A DNA stretch of 64,000 bases from NCBI GenBank assembly GCA_963710135.1, contig CAVPYY010000006.1, forward strand, positions 868,001-932,000. The letters run 5' to 3'. Every line of letters begins with the position of its first letter. Positions within the stretch are counted from its first letter, which is position 1. The position numbers and the translations under genes are program-made. This document shows positions 1 to 9,027 of this stretch, piece after piece. This stretch comes from SG8-30 sp963710135 (lineage in GTDB: Bacteria; Pseudomonadota; Gammaproteobacteria; Steroidobacterales; Steroidobacteraceae). The notes beneath the pieces were generated by a model. The model was not told where the DNA came from. It saw only the letters and a program-made list of their open reading frames with translations, and did not search any database.

Positions 1-168
1 GGCGACGTGGTCAACATCGAGCATTCCAACGTCACCGGCACGGTGCACGTCAGCAAGGACGAAGTCGTCGTGGACGCCAAGCTGGGGTTTTTCCTGGCCA
101 TGTTCGGGGACCGGGTCGAACAGGAGATCGCCAAGATCCTGGACGAGGAGCTGTCGCGGAAAATCTGA
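1..168 (+). CDS. Polyhydroxyalkanoic acid system family protein, C-terminal part
   Basis: The window opens inside this gene; the last 55 codons are present, ending TGA at 166-168. The sequence reads as a beta-strand stretch (GDVVNIEHSNVTGTVHVS) followed by a KLGFF segment and an amphipathic helix (RVEQEIAKILDEEL). This matches the end of the roughly 90-residue PHA granule-associated regulatory family (PF09650). Family members are small proteins encoded near polyhydroxyalkanoate genes, and their molecular role is not well defined. The start and any partner genes lie outside the window. The family call rests on pattern memory of a short fragment. Confidence 0.6.
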   Translation, partial: GDVVNIEHSNVTGTVHVSKDEVVVDAKLGFFLAMFGDRVEQEIAKILDEELSRKI

Positions 169-187
169 GGTCGCGGCAGAGGCCGGG

Positions 188-776
188 TCAGTCGGCCGGG
201 CGCGCCCGGTGCAGATCGACGGCGCGCCACAGGTACAGCGCCGCGGTCGAGCGGTACGGCGCCCAGCGTTGCCCGAATCGGGCGAGCTCGGCCGGCTTCG
301 GGTGGGCCCTGCGCCGGTAGGCGATGCGAAAGCCGCTCTGCACGCCGTAGTCGTCGACCGGCAGCACGTCGGGACGGCCGAGCGTGAACATCAGGAACAT
401 CTCGACGGTCCAGCGGCCGACGCCGCGTACCTGCACCAGCCGCTCGATGATGGCCGCGTCGTCCTGGCGCGCCAGCACCCGCCGCTCGGGCACGGTGCCG
501 TCCAGGGTTCTGGCGGCGATGTCCTTCAGGGCCAGCACCTTGGCGCGCGAGAAGCCCACCGCCCGCAGAGGCCTCGTCCGGCGTCGCCAGCAGCTCGTCG
601 GGTGTCGGGTAGCGGCCCCGTCCATAGAGCGCGTAGAAACGCCCGAGGATCGTCTCCGCGGCCTTGCCGGTGAGCTGCTGGTGGGCGATGGCCCGCAGCA
701 GCGCCTGGTAGGGCGTGCGCCGGCGGTCGGGCCGCAGGCGACAGGGACCCGCCGCAAGCATCAGCGCCGCCATCAC
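188..776 (-). CDS. alkA: DNA-3-methyladenine glycosylase (AlkA-type), frameshifted
   Basis: Base-excision repair glycosylase of the HhH-GPD superfamily, which removes alkylated purines. The C-terminal half shows the helix-hairpin-helix VRGVGRWTVEMFL and the loop LPVDDYGVQ, which carries the catalytic aspartate. The N-terminal half (GPCRLRPDRRRTPYQALLRAIAHQQLTGKAAETI) lies in another frame. One extra base near 567-569 separates ATPDEA from LRAVGFSRAK, and removing it gives a continuous protein of about 195 residues, slightly short for the family (about 200-210). The 5' end is uncertain: the reading frame meets a stop inside the palindromic element at 810-943, and the first usable codons are GTG/ATG at 771-776 with no clear ribosome binding site. 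The element may have replaced the native start. Confidence 0.75.
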
Positions 777-809
777 CGGATCCGCCGCCAGATGCCTGTC
801 CGCTTCTTC

Positions 810-943
810 GGAGGGGTCAGACGCCACTCGCGTACCACTCCGGTTCTGCTCGGGTACCACTCTGTCCCCGAACGCTCAGCCTCGCCACTCGTTTTCAGCC
901 CGAATGGTGCACGAGCAGAACCCGAGTGGCGTCTGACCCCTCC
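810..943. repeat. Palindromic interspersed element (REP/MITE-like) between rho and alkA
   Basis: A perfect 21-bp inverted repeat bounds the element: left arm 810-830 begins GGAGGGGTCAGACGCCACTC, and its reverse complement is 923-943. Inside, a second inverted pair (GGTTCTGCTCG near 841-851 and CGAGCAGAACC near 912-922) continues the palindrome after an 11-base asymmetry. A 9-base direct repeat, GTACCACTC, occurs at about 832 and 857. The element has no coding content. Its right end abuts the rho stop codon. Terminal GGGGTCAGA palindromes recur as dispersed repeats, often linked to REP-associated tyrosine transposases, in many gammaproteobacteria. No second copy and no transposase is seen here. 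Confidence 0.7.
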
Positions 944-2402
944 TAGGCGCGCTTCATCGCGTCGAAGAAGTCGGCGTTGACCTTGGTGTCCTTCATCTTG
1001 CCGATGAGGAATTCGATCGCCGCCAGTTCGTCCATGGGGTGCAGCAGCTTGCGCAGGATCCACATCTTGGCCAGCTCGTCCGGCGCGGTGATCAGCTCTT
1101 CGCGGCGCGTGCCCGAGCGGTTGATGTTGAGCGCCGGGAACACCCGCTTCTCGGCGATGCGGCGATCCAGGTGGATCTCCGAGTTGCCGGTGCCCTTGAA
1201 CTCCTCGTAGATCACGTCGTCCATGCGCGAGCCGGTGTCGATCAGCGCCGTCGCGATGATGGTCAGCGAGCCGCCCTCCTCGACGTTGCGCGCGGCGCCG
1301 AAGAAGCGCTTCGGCCGCTGCAGCGCGTTGGCGTCGACGCCGCCGGTCAGCACCTTGCCGGAGCTCGGCACCACCGTGTTGTAGGCGCGCGCCAGCCGGG
1401 TGATGGAGTCGAGCAGGATCACGACGTCGCGCTTGTGCTCGACCAGCCGCTTGGCCTTCTCGATGACCATCTCGGCCACCTGCACGTGGCGGCTGGCCGG
1501 CTCGTCGAACGTGCTGGCGACCACCTCGGCCTTGCACCGTGCGCGCCATCTCGGTCACCTCCTCGGGCCGCTCGTCGATCAGCAGCACGATGAGGTAGAC
1601 GTCGGGGTGATTGCCGACGATGGACGTGCGCGATGTTCTGCAGCAGCATCGTCTTGCCGGCCTTCGGCGGCGAGACGATCAGGCCGCGCTGGCCCTTGCC
1701 GAGCGGCGCGGTCAGGTCGATGACCCGCGCCGTCATGTCCTCGGTCGAGCCGTTGCCGCGCTCGAGCTTCAGCCGCTTGGTCGGGTGCAGCGGCGTGAGG
1801 TTCTCGAACAGCAGCTTGTGGCGGGAGCTCTCCGGCGAGTCGAAGTTGATCTCGCCGACCTTCAGCAGCGCGAAATACCGCTCGCCATCCTTCGGCGGGC
1901 GGATCAGCCCGGAGATCGAGTCGCCGGTGCGCAGGTTGAAGCGGCGGATCTGGCTCGGGCTGACGTAGATGTCGTCCGGACCGGCGAGATACGAGCCCTC
2001 CGCCGAGCGCAGGAAGCCGAAGCCGTCCTGCAGGATCTCCAGCACGCCGTCGCCGTAGATGTCCTCGCCGTCGCGCGCGTGCGCCTTGAGGATCGAGAAG
2101 ATGACGTCCTGCTTGCGCTGGCGGGCCGTGTTCTCCAGGCCCATCGTCTCGGCCATCTGCACCAGCTCGTGCACCGGCTTGTTCTTGAGCTCCGTGAGGT
2201 TCATGGAACGGCGCGACGCCGCCAGTTCCTCGGGAGAAATGATCCCGGTTTCGCCTTCGGGGAAGTCGTCCTGCGGCAGCCCCTCCTGGCTCATCCGGTT
2301 GCCGCCGCCACCGCCCCGGCCGCGGCCCTTGCTGCTGCGACCACCGCCGCCGCCACCACCGCCGCCGCCACCGCGGGCCTGGTTGCCCAGATAGCCCCTC
2401 AC
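943..2402 (-). CDS. rho: Transcription termination factor Rho with Gly-rich N-terminal extension, frameshifted
   Basis: Hexameric RNA-dependent ATPase that ends transcription. The canonical Rho start (MNLTELKNKPVHELVQMAE) is residue 67, and the region before it is a Gly/Arg-rich leader with an 11-Gly run. GTG at 2402 is preferred because it overlaps the trxA stop as GTGA, indicating translational coupling. The RNA-binding cold-shock-like domain (DGFGFLRS, DDIYVSPSQIRRFNLRTGD), the P-loop (SPPKAGKTMLL) and the Q/R-loop region (LLDSITRLARAYNTV, TGGVDANAL) are all present. Two single-base shifts, near 1618-1632 and 1530-1545, move the frame between NIAH, LLIDERPEEVTEMARTV and VASTFDEPASRHVQVAE. 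Because Rho is normally essential in such bacteria, sequence errors are more likely than a pseudogene. The stop TAG is at 943-945. Confidence 0.95.
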
Positions 2403-2725
2403 AGGTGCTGTTCCAGCAGGGCCGACAGCTTCGACTTGGCGACCAGACCGACCTGCTGCGCCTCGGGCGCCCCGTTCTTGAACAGGATCAGCGTCGGGAT
2501 GCCGCGCACGCCATACTTGAGCGGCGTCTGGCGGTTGTGGTCGATATTGAGCTTGGCGATCCGGACCCGGCCGCCGTATTCAGTGGCGATTTCGTCGAGA
2601 ATCGGCGAAATGGCCTTGCAGGGCCCGCACCACTCGGCCCAGAAGTCGAGGAGCACGGGGACGTCCGACTTGAGCACGTCCTGTTCGAACGTGTCGTCGG
2701 ATGTATGGACGATATTGCCGCTCAC
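2399..2725 (-). CDS. trxA: Thioredoxin
   Basis: 108-residue disulfide reductase of the cytosol. It has the WCGPC active site at residues 32-36, followed by Lys, and the cis-proline loop GIPT. The start is GTG at 2725, eight bases after a strong AAGGAGG. A longer open frame upstream to 2983 lacks thioredoxin similarity and is part of the leader. It is followed directly by rho with a 4-base GTGA overlap, and it is divergent from rhlB. This reproduces the rhlB/trxA/rho neighbourhood known from Escherichia coli. Expression probably runs from the promoter at 2962-2990 through a leader of about 230 nt. Confidence 0.95.
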   Translation of the reverse strand: MSGNIVHTSDDTFEQDVLKSDVPVLLDFWAEWCGPCKAISPILDEIATEYGGRVRIAKLNIDHNRQTPLKYGVRGIPTLILFKNGAPEAQQVGLVAKSKLSALLEQHL

Positions 2726-2961
2726 GCGGGTAGCCTCCTTTTCAGAGGGGTGGGATGAAATATGACGGTTCTCTGCATTCGGGGTCCGCGGCATCGACTC
2801 GAGTGACGAGTCAACGCCCAATGCGGCACAATACTGTTCTGGCGCTTGAACCTGGGACTGCCTGTTTGAGGGTACCGGTTCAGCCGATGGCCTTCTTAGA
2901 ACCATCTCGGCGCTGCCGGCTCTGCGCGGTGCTGGCGGGGATCCCGCTAAGCTCAGGATGC

Positions 2962-2990
2962 TTTTTAGCCGGTCGCGCAACAATTTTCAA
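2962..2990 (-). promoter_or_regulatory. Predicted sigma-70 promoter for trxA-rho
   Basis: On the minus strand TTGAAA (2990-2985) is followed by exactly 17 bases and TAAAAA (2967-2962). This places a start near 2955 and a leader of about 230 nt before trxA. The long leader suggests room for autoregulation, as Rho leaders are known to be autoregulated in enterobacteria. Only the hexamers are seen; the rest is inference. Confidence 0.45.
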
Positions 2991-3016
2991 GACATAGAGT
3001 AATCAGAAGACAACAA

Positions 3017-4507
3017 GTGAGCGATCAACAACAGTTTTCGGACATCACATTCACCGGTTTGCACCTGCCAGAGTCCGTCGCACGCGGCATTGCCGATGCG
3101 GGTTTCGAGCGTTGCACCCCCATTCAGGCACAGTCCTTGCCCAGGGCACTGGCCGGGCTCGACGTGGCCGGCCAGGCGCAGACCGGCACGGGCAAGACCG
3201 CGGCCTTCCTGGTGGCGCTGTATTCGCACCTGCTGCGGCATCCGCCGGCGCCGTCGCGACCGACCAGTTCGCCGCGGGCGCTGGTGCTGGCCCCCACCCG
3301 CGAGCTGGCCATCCAGATCCACCGTGACGCGGAGATCCTCGGGCAGTACACCGGGCTGCGGCTCGGGCTCGCCTTCGGCGGGGTCGACTACGAGAAGCAG
3401 CGTCGCCAGCTGGAGGCCGGGGTCGACGTCCTGATCGGCACGCCGGGCCGGATCATCGACTACTTCAAGCAGCACGTGTTCGACCTGCACCACATCCAGG
3501 TGATGGTGCTCGACGAGGCGGACCGCATGTTCGACCTCGGCTTCATCAAGGACATCCGCTACATGCTGCGCCGGCTGCCGGCGCCCGACCAGCGGCTCAA
3601 CCTGCTGTTCTCGGCGACCCTGGCGCAGCGGGTGCTGGAGCTCGCCTACGAGCACATGAACGATCCGGAGCTGATCCGCATCGAGCCGGAGCGCATCACG
3701 GCGGAACGCGTCCGCCAGTGCATCTACTTCCCGGCCATGGACGAGAAGGCCCCGCTGCTGGTGCACCTGCTGAAGCAGAAGGAAGCCAAGCGCAGCATGG
3801 TGTTCGTCAACACCAAGCGCGTCGCGGAGTACCTCGAGCGCAAGCTGCGCGCCAACGGCATCGAGGCCGCCGCCATGTCCGGCGACGTCCCGCAGGCGCG
3901 GCGGATGCGCATGCTGCGCGACTTCCATGACGGCAAGATCGCCGTGCTGGTGGCCACCGACGTGGCCGCGCGCGGCCTGCACGTGCCGGAAGTCAGCCAC
4001 GTCTTCAACTACGACCTGCCGCAGGACCCGGAGGACTACGTGCACCGGATCGGCCGCACCGCCCGCGCCGGGGCGACCGGCGATGCGGTCAGCTTCGGCT
4101 GCGAGGAGTACGTCGTCACCCTGCCCGACATCGAGGCCTTCATCGGCAGCAAGCTGCCGGTCGCCTCGTTCGACCCGCACGAGCTGCCGGAAGTCCGCTC
4201 CGCCAGCCGGGTACCCCGCCATACGGACACGCTCTCGTACCAGATGCGCGGCGGTGGCCGCGGTGGTCCGCCGGGCGGCGGGCGTCCGCGAGGTAGCGGT
4301 GGCGGTGGCGGTGGCGGCGGTGGCGGTGGCGGGCGACGTCCGAAACCGCCGCAGCGCAGCGACGCGCCGCAGGGCCCCGCCCCGGATTCCGCCACCGCGG
4401 CCCCGGAGCGCCCGGCCGCGACTGCCGGGGATGGCGCTGCCCCCGCACGCCGCCGGCGGCGGCGGCGCAAGCCGGGCGGCGGCCAGCCGCCCGCCGCGGG
4501 CGGCTGA
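3017..4507 (+). CDS. rhlB: ATP-dependent RNA helicase RhlB (DEAD-box)
   Basis: DEAD-box helicase that unwinds structured RNA and in related bacteria works with RNase E in the degradosome. Ordered motifs are visible: Q motif (CTPIQ, 33-37), Walker A AQTGTGKT (54-61), PTRELA (93-98), DEAD (166-169), SAT (199-201) and HRIGR (343-347). The match to enterobacterial RhlB continues through LPDIEAFIGSKLPV. The last 85 residues or so are a Gly-rich then Pro/Arg-rich basic tail, longer than in E. coli RhlB (496 versus 421 residues), and probably bind RNA or RNase E. The GTG start at 3017 has no strong Shine-Dalgarno sequence. Divergent from trxA, 291 bp away. The frame is intact. Confidence 0.92.
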   Translation: MSDQQQFSDITFTGLHLPESVARGIADAGFERCTPIQAQSLPRALAGLDVAGQAQTGTGKTAAFLVALYSHLLRHPPAPSRPTSSPRALVLAPTRELAIQIHRDAEILGQYTGLRLGLAFGGVDYEKQRRQLEAGVDVLIGTPGRIIDYFKQHVFDLHHIQVMVLDEADRMFDLGFIKDIRYMLRRLPAPDQRLNLLFSATLAQRVLELAYEHMNDPELIRIEPERITAERVRQCIYFPAMDEKAPLLVHLLKQKEAKRSMVFVNTKRVAEYLERKLRANGIEAAAMSGDVPQARRMRMLRDFHDGKIAVLVATDVAARGLHVPEVSHVFNYDLPQDPEDYVHRIGRTARAGATGDAVSFGCEEYVVTLPDIEAFIGSKLPVASFDPHELPEVRSASRVPRHTDTLSYQMRGGGRGGPPGGGRPRGSGGGGGGGGGGGGRRPKPPQRSDAPQGPAPDSATAAPERPAATAGDGAAPARRRRRRRKPGGGQPPAAGG

Positions 4508-4556
4508 TGCGTCGCGCCCCGCCGGCCGCCTCGATCGCGCCGGATCGCCCCGCCCC

Positions 4557-5357
4557 ATGAGAAACGACCCGCACGCACTGCTGCTCGACGTGGTCGCGCT
4601 GGCGCGCGAGGCCGGGCGCGCGATCCTCGGCGTGTATGCCTCCGCCTTCACCGTGCAGGAGAAGGAGGATTCCTCGCCGCTCACCGCGGCCGACCTGCGC
4701 GCCCAGGAGATCCTGCTCGCCGGACTGAAGCGCCTGGCCCCGGAAGATGCCGGTGCTGTCCGAGGAAAGCGAGGCCGTGCCCTATGCCACCCGCCGCCAG
4801 TGGGACTGGCTGTGGGTGGTCGATCCGCTCGACGGCACGCGCGAATTCGTGCAGCGCAACGGCGAGTTCACGGTCAACGTCGCGCTGGTGCACCGCCACC
4901 GGGCGGTGCTCGGCGTGGTCCATGCCCCGGTGCTGGAGACCGACTACTACGCCTGCGAGGGCTACGGAGCGTTCAAGAGCGGTGGCGAGGACAAGCCACG
5001 CGCGATCCGCGTCGCGCTGCCCGCGGCGGCGCCGCGCCGCGTCGTCGGCAGCCGCTCGCACCGCGGCTCGTCGCTCGACGGGTTCCTCGGGCGCGTGGGC
5101 CCGCACGAGATGGTCGGCGTCGGCAGCTCGCTGAAGTTCTGCCTGGTGGCCGAGGGCGCCGCCGACGTCTACCCACGCCTCGGGCCGACCTCGGAGTGGG
5201 ACACGGCAGCCGGACAGTGCGTGCTGGAACAGGCAGGCGGGCATGTGGTCGGCCTGGACGGCGAACCGCTCAGCTACAACGCGCGCCCGGAACTGCTGAA
5301 TCCCCATTTCATCGCCTACGCGGACGAGTCCGTCGACTGGCGCGCGTTGCTGCGGAT
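4557..5357 (+). CDS. cysQ: 3'(2'),5'-bisphosphate nucleotidase CysQ, frameshifted
   Basis: Inositol-monophosphatase-family enzyme that hydrolyses 3'-phosphoadenosine 5'-phosphate made during sulfate assimilation. The metal-binding motifs are present: SEES and WVVDPLDGTREF, then the C-terminal GPTSEWDTAAGQ. The N-terminus (MRNDPHALLLDVVALAREAG) runs to about 4745, where one extra base separates LAPED from PVLSEES. Downstream the frame has no stop after FIAYADESVDWRALL and runs straight into the DUF3301 protein. A lost base just before ATGA at 5354 would give a normal stop/start overlap. I therefore treat the in-frame fusion as probably artefactual. First gene of an overlapping run with DUF3301 and the PHP gene. 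Confidence 0.88.
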
Positions 5358-5671
5358 GAGTTTCTCGACCCTCGCCGCCCTGCTCGGCCTGATGCTGATC
5401 GGCTGGGCCTGGTACGCCAGTCTCGCCGCGCGGGAACTGGCGAACCGGGTGGCGGCCGAGACCTGCGCCACCGCCAACGTGCAGTTGCTCGACGGCACCG
5501 TGTCGTCGCTGAAGACCGGACTCGCCCGCGATGGCGCCGGCCGGCTGACGCTCCGGCGGCACCTACGTCTTCGACTATTCGGAAGACGGTTTCAGCCGGC
5601 AGCGCGGCTTCGTGGTGCTGAGCGGCATGAGCGTCGACAGCGTCGGTCTCGGGCCGCGAGCCGTGTCATGA
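5354..5671 (+). CDS. DUF3301 family membrane-anchored protein, frameshifted
   Basis: Small protein of about 105 residues. A single N-terminal membrane helix (LAALLGLMLIGWAWYASLAA) is followed by a soluble part with the family signature QLLDGTV and, after a one-base shift near 5558, TYVFDYSEDGFSRQRG. The function of DUF3301 is unknown; it is conserved in gammaproteobacteria. The start ATG at 5354 is chosen from the hydrophobic segment and the probable overlap with cysQ. The stop TGA overlaps the next ATG at 5668 as ATGA, so the gene is translationally coupled to the PHP phosphoesterase. Confidence 0.72.
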
Positions 5672-6526
5672 GCGGACGCGTCGACCTGCACCTGCACTCG
5701 ACCGCATCCGACGGGCGGCTCGACCCGGCGGCGCTGGTGCGCCACGTGGCCGACTGCGGCGTCGAGCTGATGGCCCTGACCGACCACGACACGGTGGCGG
5801 GCATCGAGGCCGCGGCCGCCGCGGCGCGAACAGGCCGGGATCGGCTTCGTCGCCGGCATCGAGCTGTCCGCCGAGTGGCGCGGGCGCGGCATTCACGTGC
5901 TCGGCCTCGCGCTCGACCCGCGGGCGACTGCCCTGATCGCGGGTATCGACCGGGTACAGCAGCGCCGCCACGAGCGCGCCGCGCGAAATCGGCCGCAGGC
6001 TCGAGGAAGCCGGCGCACCCGGCGGCGAGATCCTGCGCCGCGTGCTCGCCGAGACCCCGCTGCCGACGCGCACCCACTTCGCGCGCGCCCTGGTCGACTG
6101 CGGCTGCGCGCCGTCGACGGCCGAGGCGTTCGACCGCTATCTCGGCCGCGGCCGCCCGGCGCACGTCGCCGATCGACTGGCCGGCGCTCGAGGAAGTGGT
6201 GGGCTGGATCGTCGCGGCCGGGGGCCTGCCGGTGCATGGCGCATCCGCTGCGCTACCCGCTCTCCGCCGGCGCGCGCCGCGAGCTTGCCGGCGAGTTCAG
6301 GCAGGCCGGCGGCATCGGAGTCGAAGCTGGCCTGTGGCGGCGGGTCCCCGGCGCAGCTTGAGCAGGCGGTCTCGCTGGCGACCCGCAGCGGGCTCGATGG
6401 GCTCCGCCGGCTCGGACTTCCACGACCCGGCCGTGCCGTGGAATACCGCCGGGCCGATTGGCTAAGCTTCCGGCCTCGGTGCGACCCGTGTGGGCACGCC
6501 CCGAGTTTCCCCCGGGATTCGCCTGA
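5668..6526 (+). CDS. PHP-domain phosphoesterase (RNase AM/TrpH-like), multiply frameshifted
   Basis: Metal-dependent phosphoesterase of the PHP family; the E. coli homologue YciV acts as a 5'-3' exoribonuclease. The N-terminus shows the HxH motif in RVDLHLHSTASDG and LTDHDTVAG. Later segments GIELSAEWRGRGIHVLGLALDP, THFARALVDCG, WPALEEVVGWIVAAGG and GSDFHDPAVPWN appear in turn in different frames. The protein ends KLPASVRPVWARPEFPPGFA before TGA at 6524-6526. At least six shifts occur (near 5828, 5985, 6025, 6170, 6235, 6330, 6400 and 6462). The reconstructed length of about 285 residues matches the family. The density of shifts with perfect family order argues for sequence error. Coupled to DUF3301 upstream. 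Confidence 0.8.
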
Positions 6527-6534
6527 GCCACCGC

Positions 6535-6760
6535 ATGACCACCGACGAAGACAACGTCAACACCAAGCTGTTCGAGCAGGTGCAGCGGCTGCGCGAGCTG
6601 CGCATCGAGCATCGCGATCTCGACGACGTCATCGGCCGGCTGACCATGGACCTCTACATCGACGAGCTGCAGCTGCGCCGGCTGAAGAAGCGCAAGCTGC
6701 TGCTCGAAGGACCAGATCGCGCGGCTCGAAAGCGAACTCATCCCCGACCTGAACGCATGA
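6535..6760 (+). CDS. YdcH-like DUF465 family small protein, frameshifted
   Basis: Coiled-coil protein of about 74 residues. The stretch RELRIEHRDLDDVIGRL...DELQLRRLKKRKLLL is the typical DUF465/YdcH pattern, a helical hairpin of unknown function. One extra base near 6709 separates it from its natural end DQIARLESELIPDLNA and TGA at 6758-6760. It starts 8 bases after the PHP gene and probably belongs to the same transcript. Confidence 0.75.
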
Positions 6761-6806
6761 ACCTGGCATACACCCGGCAAGCCGACCGCCGTCGGGCGCG
6801 GGTCCG

Positions 6807-8161
6807 ATGAAGGCGGTCAGCGACTGGCTCGACGCTATCCTCACCGCCGCCAACCTGGCGCAGTCGATCGTGATCGCGGTCATGCTCGGCGTCGCCTGGC
6901 TGGGCTCGCGACTCACGCTGCGCTGGTACGTGCCGCGCCCGGAGGCGGGCATCAAGGTGCCCGGCCTGCTGCTGGAAGCCGCGGTGGTGATCGCACCGTA
7001 CCTGGCTGCGCTGGTGGTCGGCGGCCGTCGCCAGGTCGACCATCGCGGCCGCCTCGCTCACCGACCACGCTGCTCGACCATGCCCTGCGCCTCGCGCTGG
7101 CGCTGATCATCGTGCGGCTCGCCGCCTTCGCGGTGCGCCGTTCGCTGTCGCCCGGTCCGCGCTTCAAGGCCTGGGAGACTGCGCGTCAACGCTCGGTGTC
7201 TGGGCGCTGGTCTCCGCGCAGATGCTCGGCTGGCTCGATGCGATCAGGACGGCCCTCGACTCCATCGGGCTGTCGCGCGCCAAGGACGGCATGACGCTCT
7301 GGTCGGTGGTGAAGCGCTGTTCTTCGTGACCTTCTTCGTCATCGCGAGCGTCTGGGTCGCGCGCTGGATCGACCGGCGCGTGAGTGCCGTCCAGGCGCTG
7401 GCGCCGTCGACCCGCATCGGCATCGTCAAGTCCGCCTACGCCTTCTTCATCGGCTTCGGCATCCTGCTCGGCCTGCGTGCCTCGGGCGTCGACCTCACCG
7501 CGCTGACCGTGTTCTCCGGCGCCATCGGCCTCGGCCTCGGCTTCGGCCTGCAGGCGATCGCCGCCAACTTCGTCAGCGGTTTCGTGCTGCTGATGGACAA
7601 GTCGATCAAGCCCGGTGACGTGATCAGCTTCACCGGCACCACCGGCACCAGCACTCACGGCTTCGGCTGGGTCGAGGAACTGCGCGGCCGCTACATCGTC
7701 ATCCGCGACCGCGACGGCGTGGCGACGCTGGTGCCGAACCAGACGGTGATCACCAACCAGGTCATCAACTGGAGCTACGGGCATCCGAAGGTGCGCCTGC
7801 GCATTCCGGTGCGCATCAGCTATCGCGACGACGCCGAGCTGGCGCTGAAGCTGCTGCTGCGAGGCCGCCGACGGCCATCCGCGCATCCTCAGGGATCCAC
7901 CGCCGGTGTCGCGGCTGATGGACTTCACCGACTACGGCATGGAGGTGGAGGTCCGCTTCTGGATCGGCGACCCGGCCGAGGGCGTCAACAACGTCCGCTC
8001 GGACGTGAACCGCAAGATCTGGGCGTCTCTTCCGCAAGAACGGCATCACCATCCCGCCGGCGCAGCGCGAGCTGCGCATCCTGGAAGGCGGCACCAGCGC
8101 CTCGACCTTCGCCCCCAGCCCGCGCGGACCGATCGAGCCGACGATGGACGGCCAGGACTGA
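6807..8161 (+). CDS. Small-conductance mechanosensitive channel (MscS family), frameshifted
   Basis: Inner-membrane channel that opens under hypo-osmotic stress. The N-terminal membrane helices (QSIVIAVMLGVAWLG and APYLAALVV, then ALALIIVRLAAFAV and FFVTFFVIASVWVA) precede the conserved pore and beta domain: ALTVFSGAIGLGLGFGLQAIAANFVSG, then MDKSIKPGDVI. The soluble C-terminus ends with NGITIPPAQRELRIL. Shifts near 7020, 7070, 7180, 7312, 7860 and 8030 break the frame. Repaired length is about 450 residues, larger than E. coli MscS (286) and consistent with the longer YbdG/YnaI-like members. Operon position after the YdcH-like gene, followed 7 bases later by arfB. Confidence 0.85.
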
Positions 8162-8168
8162 AACGGCG

Positions 8169-8589
8169 ATGCCGGCGGTGCTTCCCGGTGGGATTCCCGA
8201 GGACGAGTACCAGCTGACCTGGACGCGCGCGCCCGGGCCCCGGCGGTCAGAACGTCAACAAGCTGTCGACCGCCTGCCAGCTGCGCTTCAGGGTGGGCAG
8301 CACCCGGCTCCTCGACGACGAGCCCGCCCGCGAGCGCCTGCGGCGGCTCGCCGGCCGGCGGCTCACCCAGGACGACGAGATCCTGATCGACGCCCACCGT
8401 TACCGGACGCGCGAGGCGAATCGCCGCGACGCCCTGGGACGGCTCGAGGCGTTGCTCGCGGCGGCGGCGGTGATACCCAAGCCGCGCAAGGCCACCCGGC
8501 CGACCCGCGCGTCGCGCGAGCGGCGCCTGGAAGGCAAGAAGCACCGCCAGACGACCAAGCGCCTGCGCGGCCGGGTGCCGTCGGACTGA
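8169..8589 (+). CDS. arfB: Alternative ribosome-rescue peptidyl-tRNA hydrolase ArfB, frameshifted
   Basis: Releases nascent chains from ribosomes stalled without a stop codon. After correction of one extra base near 8240, the catalytic GGQ loop reads GPGGQNVNK. It is followed by the RF-1-like fold (RLTQDDEILIDAHRYRTREANRRDALGRLEALL) and the basic tail RPTRASRERRLEGKKHRQTTKRLRGR that inserts into the mRNA channel. About 139 residues, matching ArfB/YaeJ. Closely follows the MscS gene and converges on the pilin operon, 6 bases between stops. Confidence 0.9.
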
Positions 8590-8595
8590 CCGGCC

Positions 8596-9027
8596 TCAGC
8601 GGCCCCAGCAGCGCTCCGCGGTGTCGGTGCCGCTCACGTCGCGGACACCGAGTTCGTTGAGGGTGAAGTTGGCACACTGCGGGTCATCGGTGGCCTGGGC
8701 GCCCTGTGGCGTTGCGGTCAACGTGAACGTCGTGGGCGTCGGCACAGCCGCCGTGATTTGATACGTGCCGGAGGCCACAGTAAACGGGAAGACCATCTCA
8801 CAGCCGGCGGCAGCTTCGTAGGAGTTGAAGCGCGTGAAGCAGCGCTCCAGGCCCTGGCGCGCCTGCTCCAGCGCCACCTTGGCGTCGCTGCGGTTGGTGC
8901 GCACCACCTGCGCCCGGTAGCTGGGCCAGGCGATCGCCGTCAGGATCCCGACGATCACCAGAGCCGTCAGCAACTCCATGAGCGTGACGCCGCGCTGCCT
9001 GCCGTGCATGACCATTCCCGCCTTCAT
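8596..9027 (-). CDS. pilE: Type IV pilin-like minor pilin PilE
   Basis: 143-residue prepilin. The cleavage region RQRG|VTLMELLTALVIVGILTAIAWPSY has Gly at -1, Glu at +5 and the N-terminal alpha-1 helix; the usual Phe at +1 is Val. Cys pairs in the globular head (RCFTRF...GCEMVF and QCANF...ERCWG) fit D-region disulfides. The ATG at 9027 overlaps the pilY1 stop as ATGA and is preferred over the in-frame ATG at 9042. Last gene of the minor pilin operon. In Pseudomonas and Xanthomonas, PilE is incorporated in the pilus fibre with the priming minor pilins. Confidence 0.88.
   Translation of the reverse strand: MKAGMVMHGRQRGVTLMELLTALVIVGILTAIAWPSYRAQVVRTNRSDAKVALEQARQGLERCFTRFNSYEAAAGCEMVFPFTVASGTYQITAAVPTPTTFTLTATPQGAQATDDPQCANFTLNELGVRDVSGTDTAERCWGR

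Noticed and set aside
1611..2765. Long plus-strand frame opposite rho and trxA
   Set aside because: Antisense shadow of two clear genes with no domain or ribosome binding site of its own.
4300..4340. Apparent tandem repeat (GGT/GGC units) at the rhlB end, and the Gly repeats near 2330 and 41500
   Set aside because: They encode Gly-rich protein tails and are codon-level low complexity, not a DNA repeat element.
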